A stretch of DNA of 64,000 bases from Deltaproteobacteria bacterium. GTDB taxonomy: Bacteria > Myxococcota > JADLHZ01. Of the stretch, positions 9,389-18,468 are shown piece by piece. The notes under the pieces are model-generated. The model did no database searches. It saw only the letters and a list, made by a program, of their open reading frames with translations, and was not told the origin of the DNA. The stretch's first letter is position 1. Each line of letters starts with the position of its first letter. Location of the stretch: the NCBI GenBank assembly GCA_020848545.1, contig JADLHZ010000013.1, positions 47,100 through 111,099 of the forward strand, written 5' to 3'. The position numbers and the translations under genes were made by a program.

Positions 9389-10606
9389 TCAGCGCGCCGG
9401 CAAGAACTGCCCGTAGCCTGCGCCGCGTCCAAGATCTTCCGCGAACGCGCCGTCGGCGAACGCCTTGCGGCCATTGACGATGACAGCTTTCACCGCGCCG
9501 TCGGATCGATTCACCATGCGCACGAGCCCAACAAGACCCTCCATCGGCGCCTCGTGATAACGATCGAGACGATCGTCGAGCTTCGTGCGCGTCGCCTCGT
9601 CCGCGAGGTGCAGCGCCGCTTGGCCCGCCGGAAACTCTTCGAAGACCACGAGCTCCATGCCGTCGGCGTAGACCTCGAAGGGGACCGGGAGCGTCTGCCA
9701 GCGCAGGTTGGCGCCGAGGAAGTTGAACGCGCGCGTGACGAGGCCGATCACGCGGTTCAAGCCCGGGTTCGCCTTCGGATCGGCGAGGGTGATCAACGTG
9801 GTGCGCAGCGCCGGCGAGAGCAAGCCACGCAAGCACCCGAGCAAGAACAAGAGCACGTTCACCTTGGTGACGAGGTTCGGCGCCGACTGCAGGATGCGAC
9901 CGCGCGCGCGCAACACGCGGTTCAAGCGCCGGTACTCGCTCCACGTCGCGTACGTCGACGGCAGCTGAGCCGAGCGGTGGCGATCGCCGTCGAGCTTGTC
10001 CCACGGGTTGGTCATGCTCGAGAGGCCGAGGAGCCCCGCGTCGAGCGCGTCAGAGAGCCAGCGCTCCATCTCGGCGAGCTCGGCGGTGCTCGGCCGCGCG
10101 CGCGCGTCGACGGCCCGCGCGAGGCCCATGACGCGCACGCGCAGATCCGAGTGGCCGAGAAACGCCGTCACGTTGGCGCCGAGCGGGTGCTGCTTCAGAA
10201 ACGCCACGTAGTCCTTGGGCGTGGACCACGTCTTCTTGGAGCGGAGGAGCGGCAGCACCTGCTCGCGCGGCACCGACTCCACGCGCGTGAAGAGGTCCGA
10301 GCAATCGTCGGCGACCGAGAGGATCGTGCTGATCGAGCAGCTGCCGACGGTGACGGTGGTGACGCCGTGGCGCAACGACTCGGTGAGCGCGGGGGCGGCG
10401 AGCAGCTCGGCGTCGTAGTGCGTGTGCATGTCGAGAAAGCCGGGCATGACCCACCGGCCGCGGGCGTCGATCGTCTCGTTGGCGACGAGCGGCGCATCGC
10501 TCAGCTCGACGACGCGGCCGCCGGAGATGCCGACGCTCTTGTTCGCGCCGGGCGCGCCGGTGCCGTCGAAGAAGAGGCCGTCGTTGATCGCGAGGTCGAG
10601 AGGCAT
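9389..10606 (-). CDS. N-acyl-D-amino-acid deacylase family amidohydrolase, apparently with internal deletion
   Basis: The N-terminal half is clearly this amidohydrolase family: LAINDGLFFDGTGAPG, GFLDMHTHYDAELL (metal-binding His61 and His63), TVTVGSCS (Cys90, equivalent to the bridging Cys). The C-terminus YHEAPMEGLVGLVRMVNRSD..VNGRKAFADG is the family's closing strand. At 405 aa it is well short of the usual 480-580. The part normally between 'ALHLADEATR' and the YHEAP end, which carries the catalytic Asp and the 'SDAGAH'-like metal-binding segment, is absent, yet the frame is continuous. The product is therefore probably inactive, or the assembly has lost about 500 bases. It is the last gene of the leftward run, 35 bases after the NOX core. 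No signal peptide. Confidence 0.75.
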   Translation of the reverse strand: MPLDLAINDGLFFDGTGAPGANKSVGISGGRVVELSDAPLVANETIDARGRWVMPGFLDMHTHYDAELLAAPALTESLRHGVTTVTVGSCSISTILSVADDCSDLFTRVESVPREQVLPLLRSKKTWSTPKDYVAFLKQHPLGANVTAFLGHSDLRVRVMGLARAVDARARPSTAELAEMERWLSDALDAGLLGLSSMTNPWDKLDGDRHRSAQLPSTYATWSEYRRLNRVLRARGRILQSAPNLVTKVNVLLFLLGCLRGLLSPALRTTLITLADPKANPGLNRVIGLVTRAFNFLGANLRWQTLPVPFEVYADGMELVVFEEFPAGQAALHLADEATRTKLDDRLDRYHEAPMEGLVGLVRMVNRSDGAVKAVIVNGRKAFADGAFAEDLGRGAGYGQFLPAR

Positions 10607-10641
10607 GCGGGCAGAGCGTACGCGATCGCGGAGGCGGCGGT

Positions 10642-12108
10642 CTAGAACGCTTCCTGCCGAAACCGCAGCCCGTGGTGCCGGCACAGCGCCTTCAGCTCGC
10701 GCCCGAGGCCCGCCGGACCGCAGAAGAACACCGTCGCCGGCGGCTTGCCTTTGTCTTCCTCGGCGATGCGCTGAAAGATCGCGGGCCAATCCGGTCGCCC
10801 GGTCTTCGTCTTGCTCTCGAGGCCGGTGATGAGATCGACCTTCGTCGCCTCGTGCAGCATGTCCATCGCGATGAACAACGTGGCCGACTTCAGATCGTGG
10901 CGGCTCTCGGCGCCGGTCAGATAGACGTTGAGCTCGAAGAGGCCGTCGTCCTCGCGCTCGATCGCCGACAACAGCTGCAAGAACCACTCGAACGATCGCT
11001 GCTCGCGGCTCAGCCAGAAGAAGCGCACGCGCTCGAGGCCGAGCGAATGATCGCCGCGCCGCTTGCGCGCCAAAATGCTCCGCAGCACCGACGCAAAGGG
11101 CGTGACGCCGATGCCGGCGCCGATGAGCACCGCGCGCTCGCTGCCGAAGATCTCTTCCGCCGGCGCACCGTACGGCCCGTCGATGTACACGCTGACATCG
11201 TGCGGGCGCCGCTTGATCAAGCGATACAACGCGCCGGTCCAGCTGCCGACGGCGCGGATGTGCACCGTCAGCGCGTCGTCCTCCGGCGCCGAGCTGATCG
11301 TGAACGGGTGCCACTCGAAGGCCGAGACCTGGGGGCACTTCAAGAACAAGTAGCTTCCGGCGGCATAGTGAAAGCCCGCGGGCTTCTCCACCTTCAGCGC
11401 GAGCACGTCAGACGGCAACAGCTCGCCGGCGCGAACGCTCACCGCGCGGCTCGTCGTACGAAAGCGCCACGTACGTTCGATGAGGAAGCCCACGAGGGGC
11501 AAAGACAGCCACATCCAAAAGCGCGGGCCGTGCCAGATCGCGAGCGCCGCCCATGCGACGTAGAGAAAGTGCGTGAGGTAGAAGAGACGGAAGTGGCCGC
11601 CCTTGCGCACGAACGCGAGCGCCGTGCCCCACATCGCCGCGAAGACGATGAGCAGCGCGAGGCCCGTCTTGCCCGCCGGCGTCTCGAGGATCGCCGCGTT
11701 GTTGCCGAAGTGCGCGAGCGTGTGGACGAGGCCCGCGAAGAACATGACGTGACCGCACAGGCGATGAAACGAAACCGCCTCGTCGAAGGGCAGCGCGCGC
11801 AGCAGCCGGCGATGCCGCAAGTGCGTCAAGAAGTGGCGCATCATCGGCACGAAGATCAGCGCGCCGTTCAAGTAGACGATCGCCGCGGCGCCGCGCGCGA
11901 CTTGAATCCACGCGTTCTTGTCCGAGTGCCGGAGCACCGCCTCGACGCAGACGCCCACGCACAGGGCGAGATAACCCCCCAACGCGATCACGTAGGGCAT
12001 GCGGTTCTGCAACAGCTTCTGCAAGAGGCGCCGCCAAGAACGCTGAGCCTTCATTTCGCGCTCTCGCTGCTCCTCTACGCGCTGCGTCTGCCGCGGCCGC
12101 AGCCACAC
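10642..12108 (-). CDS. NADPH oxidase core (NOX5-like), second part of a frame-split gene
   Basis: Six-helix ferric-reductase-like domain with the paired heme histidines (FHRLCGHVMFFAGLVHTLAHF and FYLTHFLYVAWAALAIWHG), then an FAD site HPFTISSAPED, NADPH-site GAGIGVTPFASVL, FFWLSREQ and a terminal VFFCGPAGLGRELK. These are the NOX/DUOX landmarks; the enzyme passes electrons from NADPH via FAD and two hemes across the membrane to O2, giving superoxide. The annotated GTG at 12108 is only the first start in frame. The same frame is open further upstream and reads YPGLLSSLAVSPLVWLRPRQ (from about 12147), which matches the EF-hand/oxidase linker of NOX5. The EF-hands are encoded immediately upstream in another frame. 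Confidence 0.85.
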   Translation of the reverse strand: MWLRPRQTQRVEEQREREMKAQRSWRRLLQKLLQNRMPYVIALGGYLALCVGVCVEAVLRHSDKNAWIQVARGAAAIVYLNGALIFVPMMRHFLTHLRHRRLLRALPFDEAVSFHRLCGHVMFFAGLVHTLAHFGNNAAILETPAGKTGLALLIVFAAMWGTALAFVRKGGHFRLFYLTHFLYVAWAALAIWHGPRFWMWLSLPLVGFLIERTWRFRTTSRAVSVRAGELLPSDVLALKVEKPAGFHYAAGSYLFLKCPQVSAFEWHPFTISSAPEDDALTVHIRAVGSWTGALYRLIKRRPHDVSVYIDGPYGAPAEEIFGSERAVLIGAGIGVTPFASVLRSILARKRRGDHSLGLERVRFFWLSREQRSFEWFLQLLSAIEREDDGLFELNVYLTGAESRHDLKSATLFIAMDMLHEATKVDLITGLESKTKTGRPDWPAIFQRIAEEDKGKPPATVFFCGPAGLGRELKALCRHHGLRFRQEAF

Positions 12109-12590
12109 GAGCGGGCTGACGGCGAGCGACGAGAGCAGGCCGGGATATGCGCGAACGCTGCGCGAAACTCCGTGTAGCTGACGTCTCCGCTCGCGTCGGT
12201 GTCACTGCGCGCGAAGAAACGCTCGACGAGATCGTCGATCTGCGCCGCCGTGAACTGCATGCGGTTCTCGCGCAGGTTCGCGCGCATCATCTCCGCGAGC
12301 TCCGAGCGATCGATGCCGCCGGAGTCGTCGACGTCGTGCAGCTCGAAGGTGAAGCGCAGCCTGTCGTCCTCGGACGCGCCGAGCAGACGTTGCAGCGCCG
12401 CGATGAACTCCTTGCGATCGATGCGGCCGCGCCCGTCCTCATCGAAGCGAGCGAACAGGCGCGCGGCGATGAACGCGTCCTTGACGCCGAGCAGCGCCAC
12501 GAACTCGTCCTTTCTCATGAGGCCGTCGCTGCCCGCCGCTTTGGCGAACTCCGCTTCCCACTCCGCGATGACCCCCGCCTCGTTGCTCAT
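12075..12590 (-). CDS. EF-hand regulatory region of the NOX5-like oxidase, frame-split from its core
   Basis: 171 codons with three canonical EF-hand loops: residues 50-61 (DEDGRGRIDRKE), 86-97 (DVDDSGGIDRSE) and 130-141 (DTDASGDVSYTE), plus a degenerate first hand (SDGLMRKDEF). Four hands ahead of an oxidase is the NOX5 layout, where calcium binding switches on the enzyme. After Ile149-Pro150 the frame turns into Cys/Arg/Ser-rich nonsense (ACSRRSPSARSCGCGRGRR), while the neighbouring frame supplies the expected linker. A -1 shift near 12141 would join the two. The ATG at 12590 overlaps the stop of the upstream phosphodiesterase gene (ATGA). If the split is real, a free calcium-binding protein is made. 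Confidence 0.75.
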   Translation of the reverse strand: MSNEAGVIAEWEAEFAKAAGSDGLMRKDEFVALLGVKDAFIAARLFARFDEDGRGRIDRKEFIAALQRLLGASEDDRLRFTFELHDVDDSGGIDRSELAEMMRANLRENRMQFTAAQIDDLVERFFARSDTDASGDVSYTEFRAAFAHIPACSRRSPSARSCGCGRGRRSA

Positions 12591-13330
12591 TGACTGTACT
12601 GCACGCCCGCGACGACCGGGTTGTGGTCGGAGAGGCCTTCGCCATCGAGCACCTCGGCGTCGACGGGAGCGGCGCGCCATACGAACGCGTGATCGATCGT
12701 GCTCGACTTTTCGTGGCCAGGAGCGCGAGGCCGAGTCGGCAACGCGGGCTGACGCAGAGGAACGATGGTGAATTCCGGGCCGAGCAGCGCAGAGGCGTCC
12801 GCGACCGACGCGTTGAAGTCACCCGCGATGACGACCTGCCCCGGGTGTGTCTTCGCGTGGGTCACGATTTCGTCAATCTGCTTCTGCGCGCGCGGGCCGA
12901 AGCTCACGTGCGTGTTGACGACGACGAAGCCCGACGGCAGCGCGACCGACAAGAAGCCCTTGCCGGGGTCGCTCGCGAACGCGGCGGCGGCGAGCCGCTC
13001 GGATCCCCGTGCCGCGATGGTCACGAGGTGCTCGGTCGACTCGACGAGCGGTGACTCGGCGCCGCTCTTCAGCTTCGGCACGCGCGGATACCTGAGCTCG
13101 TAGAAGAACGCGCCGGGCAGCGCCATCCGCAGCATCGCCAGCTGATCGCCGCTGACCTCTTGCAGGCACACCGCCTCGCAGCGCGACGCGAGCTCCTTGG
13201 CGACGCGCGTGGCGATCGCGGTCGTCCGTGCCGCCTCGAGCGGGAACGCCTGCGCCTGCGCCTCGCCCCAGTTCTCGGCGTGGATCCGGTGCAGCACGTT
13301 CCACGTCGCGATCTCGATCTGCGCGATCAC
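12587..13330 (-). CDS. Endonuclease/exonuclease/phosphatase (EEP) family hydrolase
   Basis: 247 aa with the EEP-fold signature: IATWNVLHR near the N-terminus (metal-binding Asn), VCLQEVSGDQ (catalytic Glu), NTHVSFG, VVIAGDFNAS (Asp/Asn pair) and STIDHAFVW ..GEGLSDHNPVV (general-base Asp-His). The superfamily cleaves phosphodiester bonds in nucleic acids, phosphoinositides or sphingomyelin; the substrate is not evident. No signal peptide, so cytoplasmic. The start overlaps the preceding MFS gene by four bases and the stop overlaps the EF-hand gene by four bases, so it is co-translated within the leftward run. Confidence 0.85.
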   Translation of the reverse strand: MIAQIEIATWNVLHRIHAENWGEAQAQAFPLEAARTTAIATRVAKELASRCEAVCLQEVSGDQLAMLRMALPGAFFYELRYPRVPKLKSGAESPLVESTEHLVTIAARGSERLAAAAFASDPGKGFLSVALPSGFVVVNTHVSFGPRAQKQIDEIVTHAKTHPGQVVIAGDFNASVADASALLGPEFTIVPLRQPALPTRPRAPGHEKSSTIDHAFVWRAAPVDAEVLDGEGLSDHNPVVAGVQYSQ

Positions 13331-14694
13331 TTCTGGGCTTCCGCTTGCCTCCGCGCGATCATTTCATCGATCGGCAGAAACGGGATGATCGCCATCCCAG
13401 GCACGCTGGCAAAGAACGAAAGGACATAGAAGCTCGTGTAGCCCATCTGCTCGACGAGGTCGCCGGCGAAGCCCGAGATGACGATGCTGCCAAAGCCCAT
13501 GATCGCCGACCCGATCGCGTAGTGACCGGCCTTGTGCTCGGGCTTGCAGGTGTAGAGGAGAAACACGAGGTACGCCGCGTCCCCGAGACCCTTGGCGATG
13601 TTCTCGTACGCATGCGCAACGGAGATCGTGACGAGCCCGGAAAGATCCGTCGCCATCGGCCTCGCCCACGCGAGCCAGACATAGACCCAGATGTTGATGT
13701 TCATCAGGATCGTCAGCGGCCAGAGCGCGCGCTTGAAGCCGACCCGCTTTATCCAGATCGACCCAATCACCGTCCCCGCGATCGTCGCCGCCATGCCGAT
13801 GACGCCCGAGAGCCACGACATCTGCGGCTTGGTGACGCCGAGCTCGCGGATGAGGAAGGTCGAGTTGAGCGCGAAGAGCAGCTCGTCGCCGAGCTTGTAC
13901 GCGATCATGAACGCGAGGATGAGCGCGATGCGCGGCTGCTCCAAGTACGTGGCGAAGGAACGCAGAAATTCCTTCAACCCGGTGGCCACTCGCTTCGACT
14001 GCGTTTGCGGCAAGAAGAGCAAGTGGCCGACGAAGATCACGCCGAGGATCGCGGCGCCGGCCAGGAAGTTCCAAGTCCACACCGCGAACGCGATCATCGC
14101 CGAGCGGACGACGATGACGGCGATGCGGAAGCCGAGCACGCGCAAGCTCGAGTACACCGCCTGATCGAGCGGATCCGGGATGCCCTCCAGGTAGTACGCG
14201 TCGATCGCGATGTCGTGCGTCGCGCTGAGCAACGCCATCACGCTGATGATCGCGATCATGATGATCACGATCGTCTGGTGGCTGAGCCCGGTCGTCGGAT
14301 CGATCGCCTGCGCGAGGTCGGCCCACGACAGCTTCTCGATCGGCTGCGACGCGGCGCCCTGCCCCTTCGGCCCGAAGCTCGACACGAACGCGAGGGTCAG
14401 CGTGAGCAGCGTGAGCAGCCCTTCGATCCACAGCATCCACTTGCGCTTGGTCGCCCAAAGGTCGACGAGCGGCGCCCACAGGAACTTGAACAGCCACGGA
14501 AACCCGAGCCAGTTCGCGCGCCCGATGAACGCTTCCTTCATCCCGATGTCGGTGAAGTAAATGCCGGAGAGCCAGCGCACGATCTGCGCGGGGAAGCCCT
14601 CGGCGAAGTAGGTCGACAGCACCCACGCGACGATGCCGGCGCGCCGAGGGGCCTTCGCATCAGGGACGGGAGATGTCGGGAGTGAGGTGCTCAA
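13327..14694 (-). CDS. MFS permease, AmpG-like (PAT family)
   Basis: 455 aa, about 12 hydrophobic segments. The opening WVLSTYFAEGFPAQIVRWLSG and the segment ATHDIAIDAYYLE resemble the PAT/AmpG branch of the major facilitator superfamily. AmpG imports anhydromuropeptides for cell-wall recycling; other PAT members carry acetyl-CoA, so the cargo here is uncertain. A roughly 50-residue extra-membrane loop (about 100-140, FGPKGQGAASQPIEKLSWADL) interrupts the usual spacing. The gene starts 9 bases after the acyl-CoA dehydrogenase stop and overlaps the EEP gene by 4 bases. Confidence 0.75.
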   Translation of the reverse strand: MSTSLPTSPVPDAKAPRRAGIVAWVLSTYFAEGFPAQIVRWLSGIYFTDIGMKEAFIGRANWLGFPWLFKFLWAPLVDLWATKRKWMLWIEGLLTLLTLTLAFVSSFGPKGQGAASQPIEKLSWADLAQAIDPTTGLSHQTIVIIMIAIISVMALLSATHDIAIDAYYLEGIPDPLDQAVYSSLRVLGFRIAVIVVRSAMIAFAVWTWNFLAGAAILGVIFVGHLLFLPQTQSKRVATGLKEFLRSFATYLEQPRIALILAFMIAYKLGDELLFALNSTFLIRELGVTKPQMSWLSGVIGMAATIAGTVIGSIWIKRVGFKRALWPLTILMNINIWVYVWLAWARPMATDLSGLVTISVAHAYENIAKGLGDAAYLVFLLYTCKPEHKAGHYAIGSAIMGFGSIVISGFAGDLVEQMGYTSFYVLSFFASVPGMAIIPFLPIDEMIARRQAEAQK

Positions 14695-14703
14695 TCGGGG
14701 TGC

Positions 14704-15879
14704 TTAGAGTCCGAGCAGCTTCGCGATGTAGTAGCGCATGGTCTCCGTCGTGCCGCCGCCGATCCGCAGCAAGCGCGCATCACGCCACGCGCGCGAGATC
14801 GGGTACTCCTCGAGGTAACCGGCGCCGCCGTGAAACTGCACGCACTGGTCGAAGACTTCGTTCGAGGTGTCGCCGACGAAGACCTTGCACATCGAGATGA
14901 GCTTGACGGTGTCCATCGAGAGCTCGGTCTTCTCCACGTACTTCTCGCGGTTGTATTCGGCGACTGCTTGATACGTGAGCGCGCGGCACGCTTCGACCTT
15001 GCAGAGCAGGTCGACGAACTTGTGCTGCCAGTACTCACGCTTGATGATCGGCTTGCCAAACGCCATGCGATCTTTGCCGTAACCGATCGAATCTTCGATC
15101 GCGAGCTGCATGCCGGCGGTGCTGCCGACGCACGCGATCAAGCGCTCGGTCTGGAAGTTCTGCATGAGGTACATGAAGCCCATGCCTTCTTCGCCGAGCC
15201 GGTAGCGCTTCGGCACGCGCACGTTGTCGAAGAAGAGCATCGCCGTGTCGCTCGAGTGATTGCCTGCCTTGATCAGCTTCTTCGAGACCTCGAAGCCCTT
15301 CAGTTTCGTCGGCACCAAAAAGAACGTGCAGCCGTGGGCGCCGGCGCCGGGATCGGTCTTCGTCAGCAGCGTGACGAAGTCGGCTTGCGCACCGTTCGTG
15401 ATGTACGTCTTCGAGCCGCTGATGAGATAGTCGTCGCCGTCTTTCTTGGCGACGGTGCTGATGCCGGCGACGTCGCTGCCGGCGCCGGGCTCGCTGACGC
15501 CGAGCGAAGCGATCTTCTCGCCTTTGATCGCGGGCGTCAGGAACTCTTCCTTCTGCTCCTTGGTACCGAGATCGTTGATGACCGGTGTCGCCATGTCGCT
15601 CTGAACAAGCAGCGCCATCGGCGGTCCGCCCATGCGGCAGCGCGGGTACTCTTCGGCTTTGCAGACGCTGAACCAGTAGTCGCCGCCGCCGCCGCCGACG
15701 TCTTCCGGATAGTGCGCGCCCAAGATGCCGAGGTCGCCGGCCTTCTTGAAGATTTCCTTCGCCGGAAAGATCTTGTCGTGCTCCCACTTCTCGACGTGCG
15801 GCAGCAGCTCCTTTTCCGTGAACTGGCGCACGGTCTTTCGGAACATGTCATGGGCTTCGGTGAACTGGGGGTATTTCAT
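14704..15879 (-). CDS. Acyl-CoA dehydrogenase
   Basis: 391 aa with the full acyl-CoA dehydrogenase plan: N-terminal helical domain, beta domain with LGVSEPGAGSDVAG and ITNGAQADFV (FAD/substrate contacts), and C-terminal helical domain with QFHGGAGYLEEYPISRAWRDARLLRIGGGT. The catalytic-base position of medium-chain enzymes (IYEGT) is Gly here (IGGGT), as in isovaleryl-CoA and long-chain dehydrogenases, where the base is instead a Glu in the QTERLIACVG helix, which is present. It should therefore be active on branched or long-chain acyl-CoA and feed electrons to ETF. It starts 13 bases after the parC stop. Confidence 0.9.
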   Translation of the reverse strand: MKYPQFTEAHDMFRKTVRQFTEKELLPHVEKWEHDKIFPAKEIFKKAGDLGILGAHYPEDVGGGGGDYWFSVCKAEEYPRCRMGGPPMALLVQSDMATPVINDLGTKEQKEEFLTPAIKGEKIASLGVSEPGAGSDVAGISTVAKKDGDDYLISGSKTYITNGAQADFVTLLTKTDPGAGAHGCTFFLVPTKLKGFEVSKKLIKAGNHSSDTAMLFFDNVRVPKRYRLGEEGMGFMYLMQNFQTERLIACVGSTAGMQLAIEDSIGYGKDRMAFGKPIIKREYWQHKFVDLLCKVEACRALTYQAVAEYNREKYVEKTELSMDTVKLISMCKVFVGDTSNEVFDQCVQFHGGAGYLEEYPISRAWRDARLLRIGGGTTETMRYYIAKLLGL

Positions 15880-15892
15880 CGCGATCTCCTGT

Positions 15893-18352
15893 CTAGGGCG
15901 TGTCCGGCTTCGCCGGAACGACGATAGCAGCCGGCACCACGCGCGCCAACGTGTCGCGCTTGACGATCTCGTGCCCGAGGCCGCCGCGCGTCACCTTCTC
16001 GTAGCTCCTGCCTGTGAGGCCGATGGTCTTGCCCTTGGAGGTCTCGACGGTCATCGCGACTTCCTTCGGCAAGCCGCACGCCGCGCCGATCAAGTTGTCG
16101 TCGTCTTGAATCTTGATCGCCATGACGCCTTTGCCGGCGCCGCTGAGCAAGTTCACTTCCTCGGCATCGCAGATGAGGACGCGGCCGTGCTCGCTGGCGA
16201 CAATCAAAGTGTCCTTGTCGCCACACAGCCCGACGAACACGACCTCGTCGTTCTCGTTGAGCTTCGCGAAGGTCCGCCCTTTGCGCGTGGACAGCTGCGA
16301 GTGTGGCAGGAGCGAGAAGCGCAGGCCGAGCCCCTTCTTTGTCACCGCGATCATGAACGGCGGGCTCAAGGGATCGACGGCCGGCTCTTCGCCCTCGGCC
16401 GCCGGCTTCACCTCGGGCAAGACGATGCCCGTGCGCGGGTCCAACGACAGCGCGTGCACGATGCGCTCGCCGTCCTCGAACTTGAAGATCTTCTGGATCG
16501 GCTCGCCGTAGCCGGTCGACGCCGGGATGTCGTTGATGCGGGTGACGTAGGCGCCGCCCATGTTCGTGAAGAACACGCAAGGCTTCGCGGTCGAGCCAAA
16601 GAGCACCGCCATCACGCTGTCGCCCTCGCGAATGCGGGTGGACGACGCGTCCTTCATCTCCTTCTGCCGCTTCACCCAACCGTCCTTCGTGACGATCACA
16701 TAACTGTCTTCGTGGACGATGAAGTCTTCGGCCGAAAAGCCGGCGGCCTCGTCGCTCGCGGTGACCTTGGTCTTGCGCTTGTCGGTGTACTTGCGCCCGA
16801 TCTCGTCGAGCTCGTTGCCGATGAGCGTCCAGCGCTTCGGCACGCTCTTCAAGACGCCTTCGATGCGCGACGCTTCCTTCTTCTTCTCGGCGAGCTCTTC
16901 TTGAATGACCAAGATCTCGAGCTTGGCGATCTTCCAGAGCTTGAGTTCCAAGATCGCTTCGGTCTGCTCGTCGTCGAACTTGAAGCGCGCCTGCAGCTTC
17001 TCGGCGGCGTCCGGCTTGCCGTCGCTCTTACGAATGATGCGAATGACTTCATCGAGCGCGTCGTAGACCGTCGTCAGCGCGTCGAGGATGTGCATGCGCC
17101 GCTTCAGCTCGTCGAGCTCGTGCTGCAAGCGCTTCGTCACGACCTCGAAGCGGAAGTCCAAGAAATGCTTCAGGGCTTTTTTCAGGTCCAGACGCTCCGG
17201 CGCCTGAACATCCGGATTCTCCGTCGGCACGAGGCACGTGAGGTTCACCCCGAAGGTCGTCTGCAGCGGCGTGTTCTTGTAGAGGTACGCCATGACCAGC
17301 GCCGGATCCGCTTCGCGCTTCAGCTCGCACACGATGCGCACTTCGTCGGTCGACTCGTCGCGCACGTCGACGAGGTGCGGGAGCTTCCTCTGAATGATCA
17401 CGTCGGCGATGCGCTCGACGATCGTCGACTTCGACACCGCGAATGGGATCGACGTGATGATCACGGAGAGCTGGCCGCGCTTGCCCTCCTCCACTTCGTA
17501 TTGGCCGCGGACTTTGATCGAGCCTTGGCCGGTCTCGTAGATCGCGCGCAGCTCGGAGCGCGACGCCACGATCTCCCCGCCGGTCGGAAAGTCCGGACCC
17601 TTCACGAACTTCACGAGGTCCTTCACCTCGAGCTCGGGGTCTTCGATCAACGCCTTCAACGCCTCGACGATCTCGCCGAGGTTGTGCGGCGGGATGTTCG
17701 TCGCCATACCGACGGCGATGCCCGTGGCGCCGTTCACCAAGAGGTTCGGCACGCGCGCCGGCAGCACGACGGGCTCGAACAAAGTGCCGTCGAAGTTCGG
17801 GCGAAAGTGCGTGGTCTTCTGCTTGAGCTCGCTGAGCAGCTCGGTCGCGATCTCGCGCAGCTTCGCTTCCGTGTAGCGATACGCCGCAGCCGCGTCGCCG
17901 TCGAGCGAGCCGAAGTTTCCTTGGCCGTCGATCAGCGGATAGCGGAGCGAAAAATCCTGGGCCATGCGGACGAGCGCGTCGTACGCCGCGGTGTCGCCGT
18001 GCGGGTGGAACTTGCCGAGCACATCGCCGACGACGGTCGCGCACTTCTTGAAGCGGCCGTCCGGGTAGAGGTGCAGGTTGTTGTACATCGAATAGAGGAT
18101 GCGGCGCTGCACCGGCTTCAAGCCGTCGCGCACGTCTGGGAGCGCGCGCGAGGTGATCACCGAGAGCGAGTAGTTCAGGTAGCGCCGCTGGATCTCCATC
18201 GCCAGCGGAATGCGATCCGGATCGTCGAAGAAGCCGCCGCCATCACCGTTGGCGGCGCCACCAGATCCACCGCTGCCACCCCTGGCCGGCTCCGCGGAAG
18301 GCGACGCAAACAAACCGAGCTGCGTGGGTGCGACTGCCGTAGGGTTCGTCAT
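15893..18352 (-). CDS. parC: DNA topoisomerase IV subunit A (GyrA/ParC family)
   Basis: 819 aa. After a disordered Gly-rich leader (1-40) come the type IIA topoisomerase breakage-reunion motifs: [45 protein letters not shown] and AAAAYRYTE with catalytic Tyr160. The position matching GyrA Ser83 is Thr121 and Asp87 is conserved as Asp125. A long coiled coil (about 360-470) and a beta-pinwheel C-terminus follow. The pinwheel has STRKGR, SGAGKG and TRGGLG turns but no GyrA-box QRRGG[KR]G, so ParC is preferred over GyrA. No parE is in the window. It heads the leftward run that ends with the deacylase. Confidence 0.85.
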   Translation of the reverse strand: MTNPTAVAPTQLGLFASPSAEPARGGSGGSGGAANGDGGGFFDDPDRIPLAMEIQRRYLNYSLSVITSRALPDVRDGLKPVQRRILYSMYNNLHLYPDGRFKKCATVVGDVLGKFHPHGDTAAYDALVRMAQDFSLRYPLIDGQGNFGSLDGDAAAAYRYTEAKLREIATELLSELKQKTTHFRPNFDGTLFEPVVLPARVPNLLVNGATGIAVGMATNIPPHNLGEIVEALKALIEDPELEVKDLVKFVKGPDFPTGGEIVASRSELRAIYETGQGSIKVRGQYEVEEGKRGQLSVIITSIPFAVSKSTIVERIADVIIQRKLPHLVDVRDESTDEVRIVCELKREADPALVMAYLYKNTPLQTTFGVNLTCLVPTENPDVQAPERLDLKKALKHFLDFRFEVVTKRLQHELDELKRRMHILDALTTVYDALDEVIRIIRKSDGKPDAAEKLQARFKFDDEQTEAILELKLWKIAKLEILVIQEELAEKKKEASRIEGVLKSVPKRWTLIGNELDEIGRKYTDKRKTKVTASDEAAGFSAEDFIVHEDSYVIVTKDGWVKRQKEMKDASSTRIREGDSVMAVLFGSTAKPCVFFTNMGGAYVTRINDIPASTGYGEPIQKIFKFEDGERIVHALSLDPRTGIVLPEVKPAAEGEEPAVDPLSPPFMIAVTKKGLGLRFSLLPHSQLSTRKGRTFAKLNENDEVVFVGLCGDKDTLIVASEHGRVLICDAEEVNLLSGAGKGVMAIKIQDDDNLIGAACGLPKEVAMTVETSKGKTIGLTGRSYEKVTRGGLGHEIVKRDTLARVVPAAIVVPAKPDTP

Positions 18353-18468
18353 GCTGAACAGGCGTATAGGCCGAGGCTCAGCGAGTCAACGGTCGGAACC
18401 CGACGCGCCGTCATATATAGATGACACGGAGTGGACCGAGCGAAGCGCGGCTGGCACCATGCAGATGA

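Noticed and set aside
12130..12150. Programmed -1 frameshift joining EF-hands to NOX
   Set aside because: No X-XXY-YYZ heptamer or clear downstream structure was seen; a mutation or sequence error is simpler. The split itself is kept as a finding.
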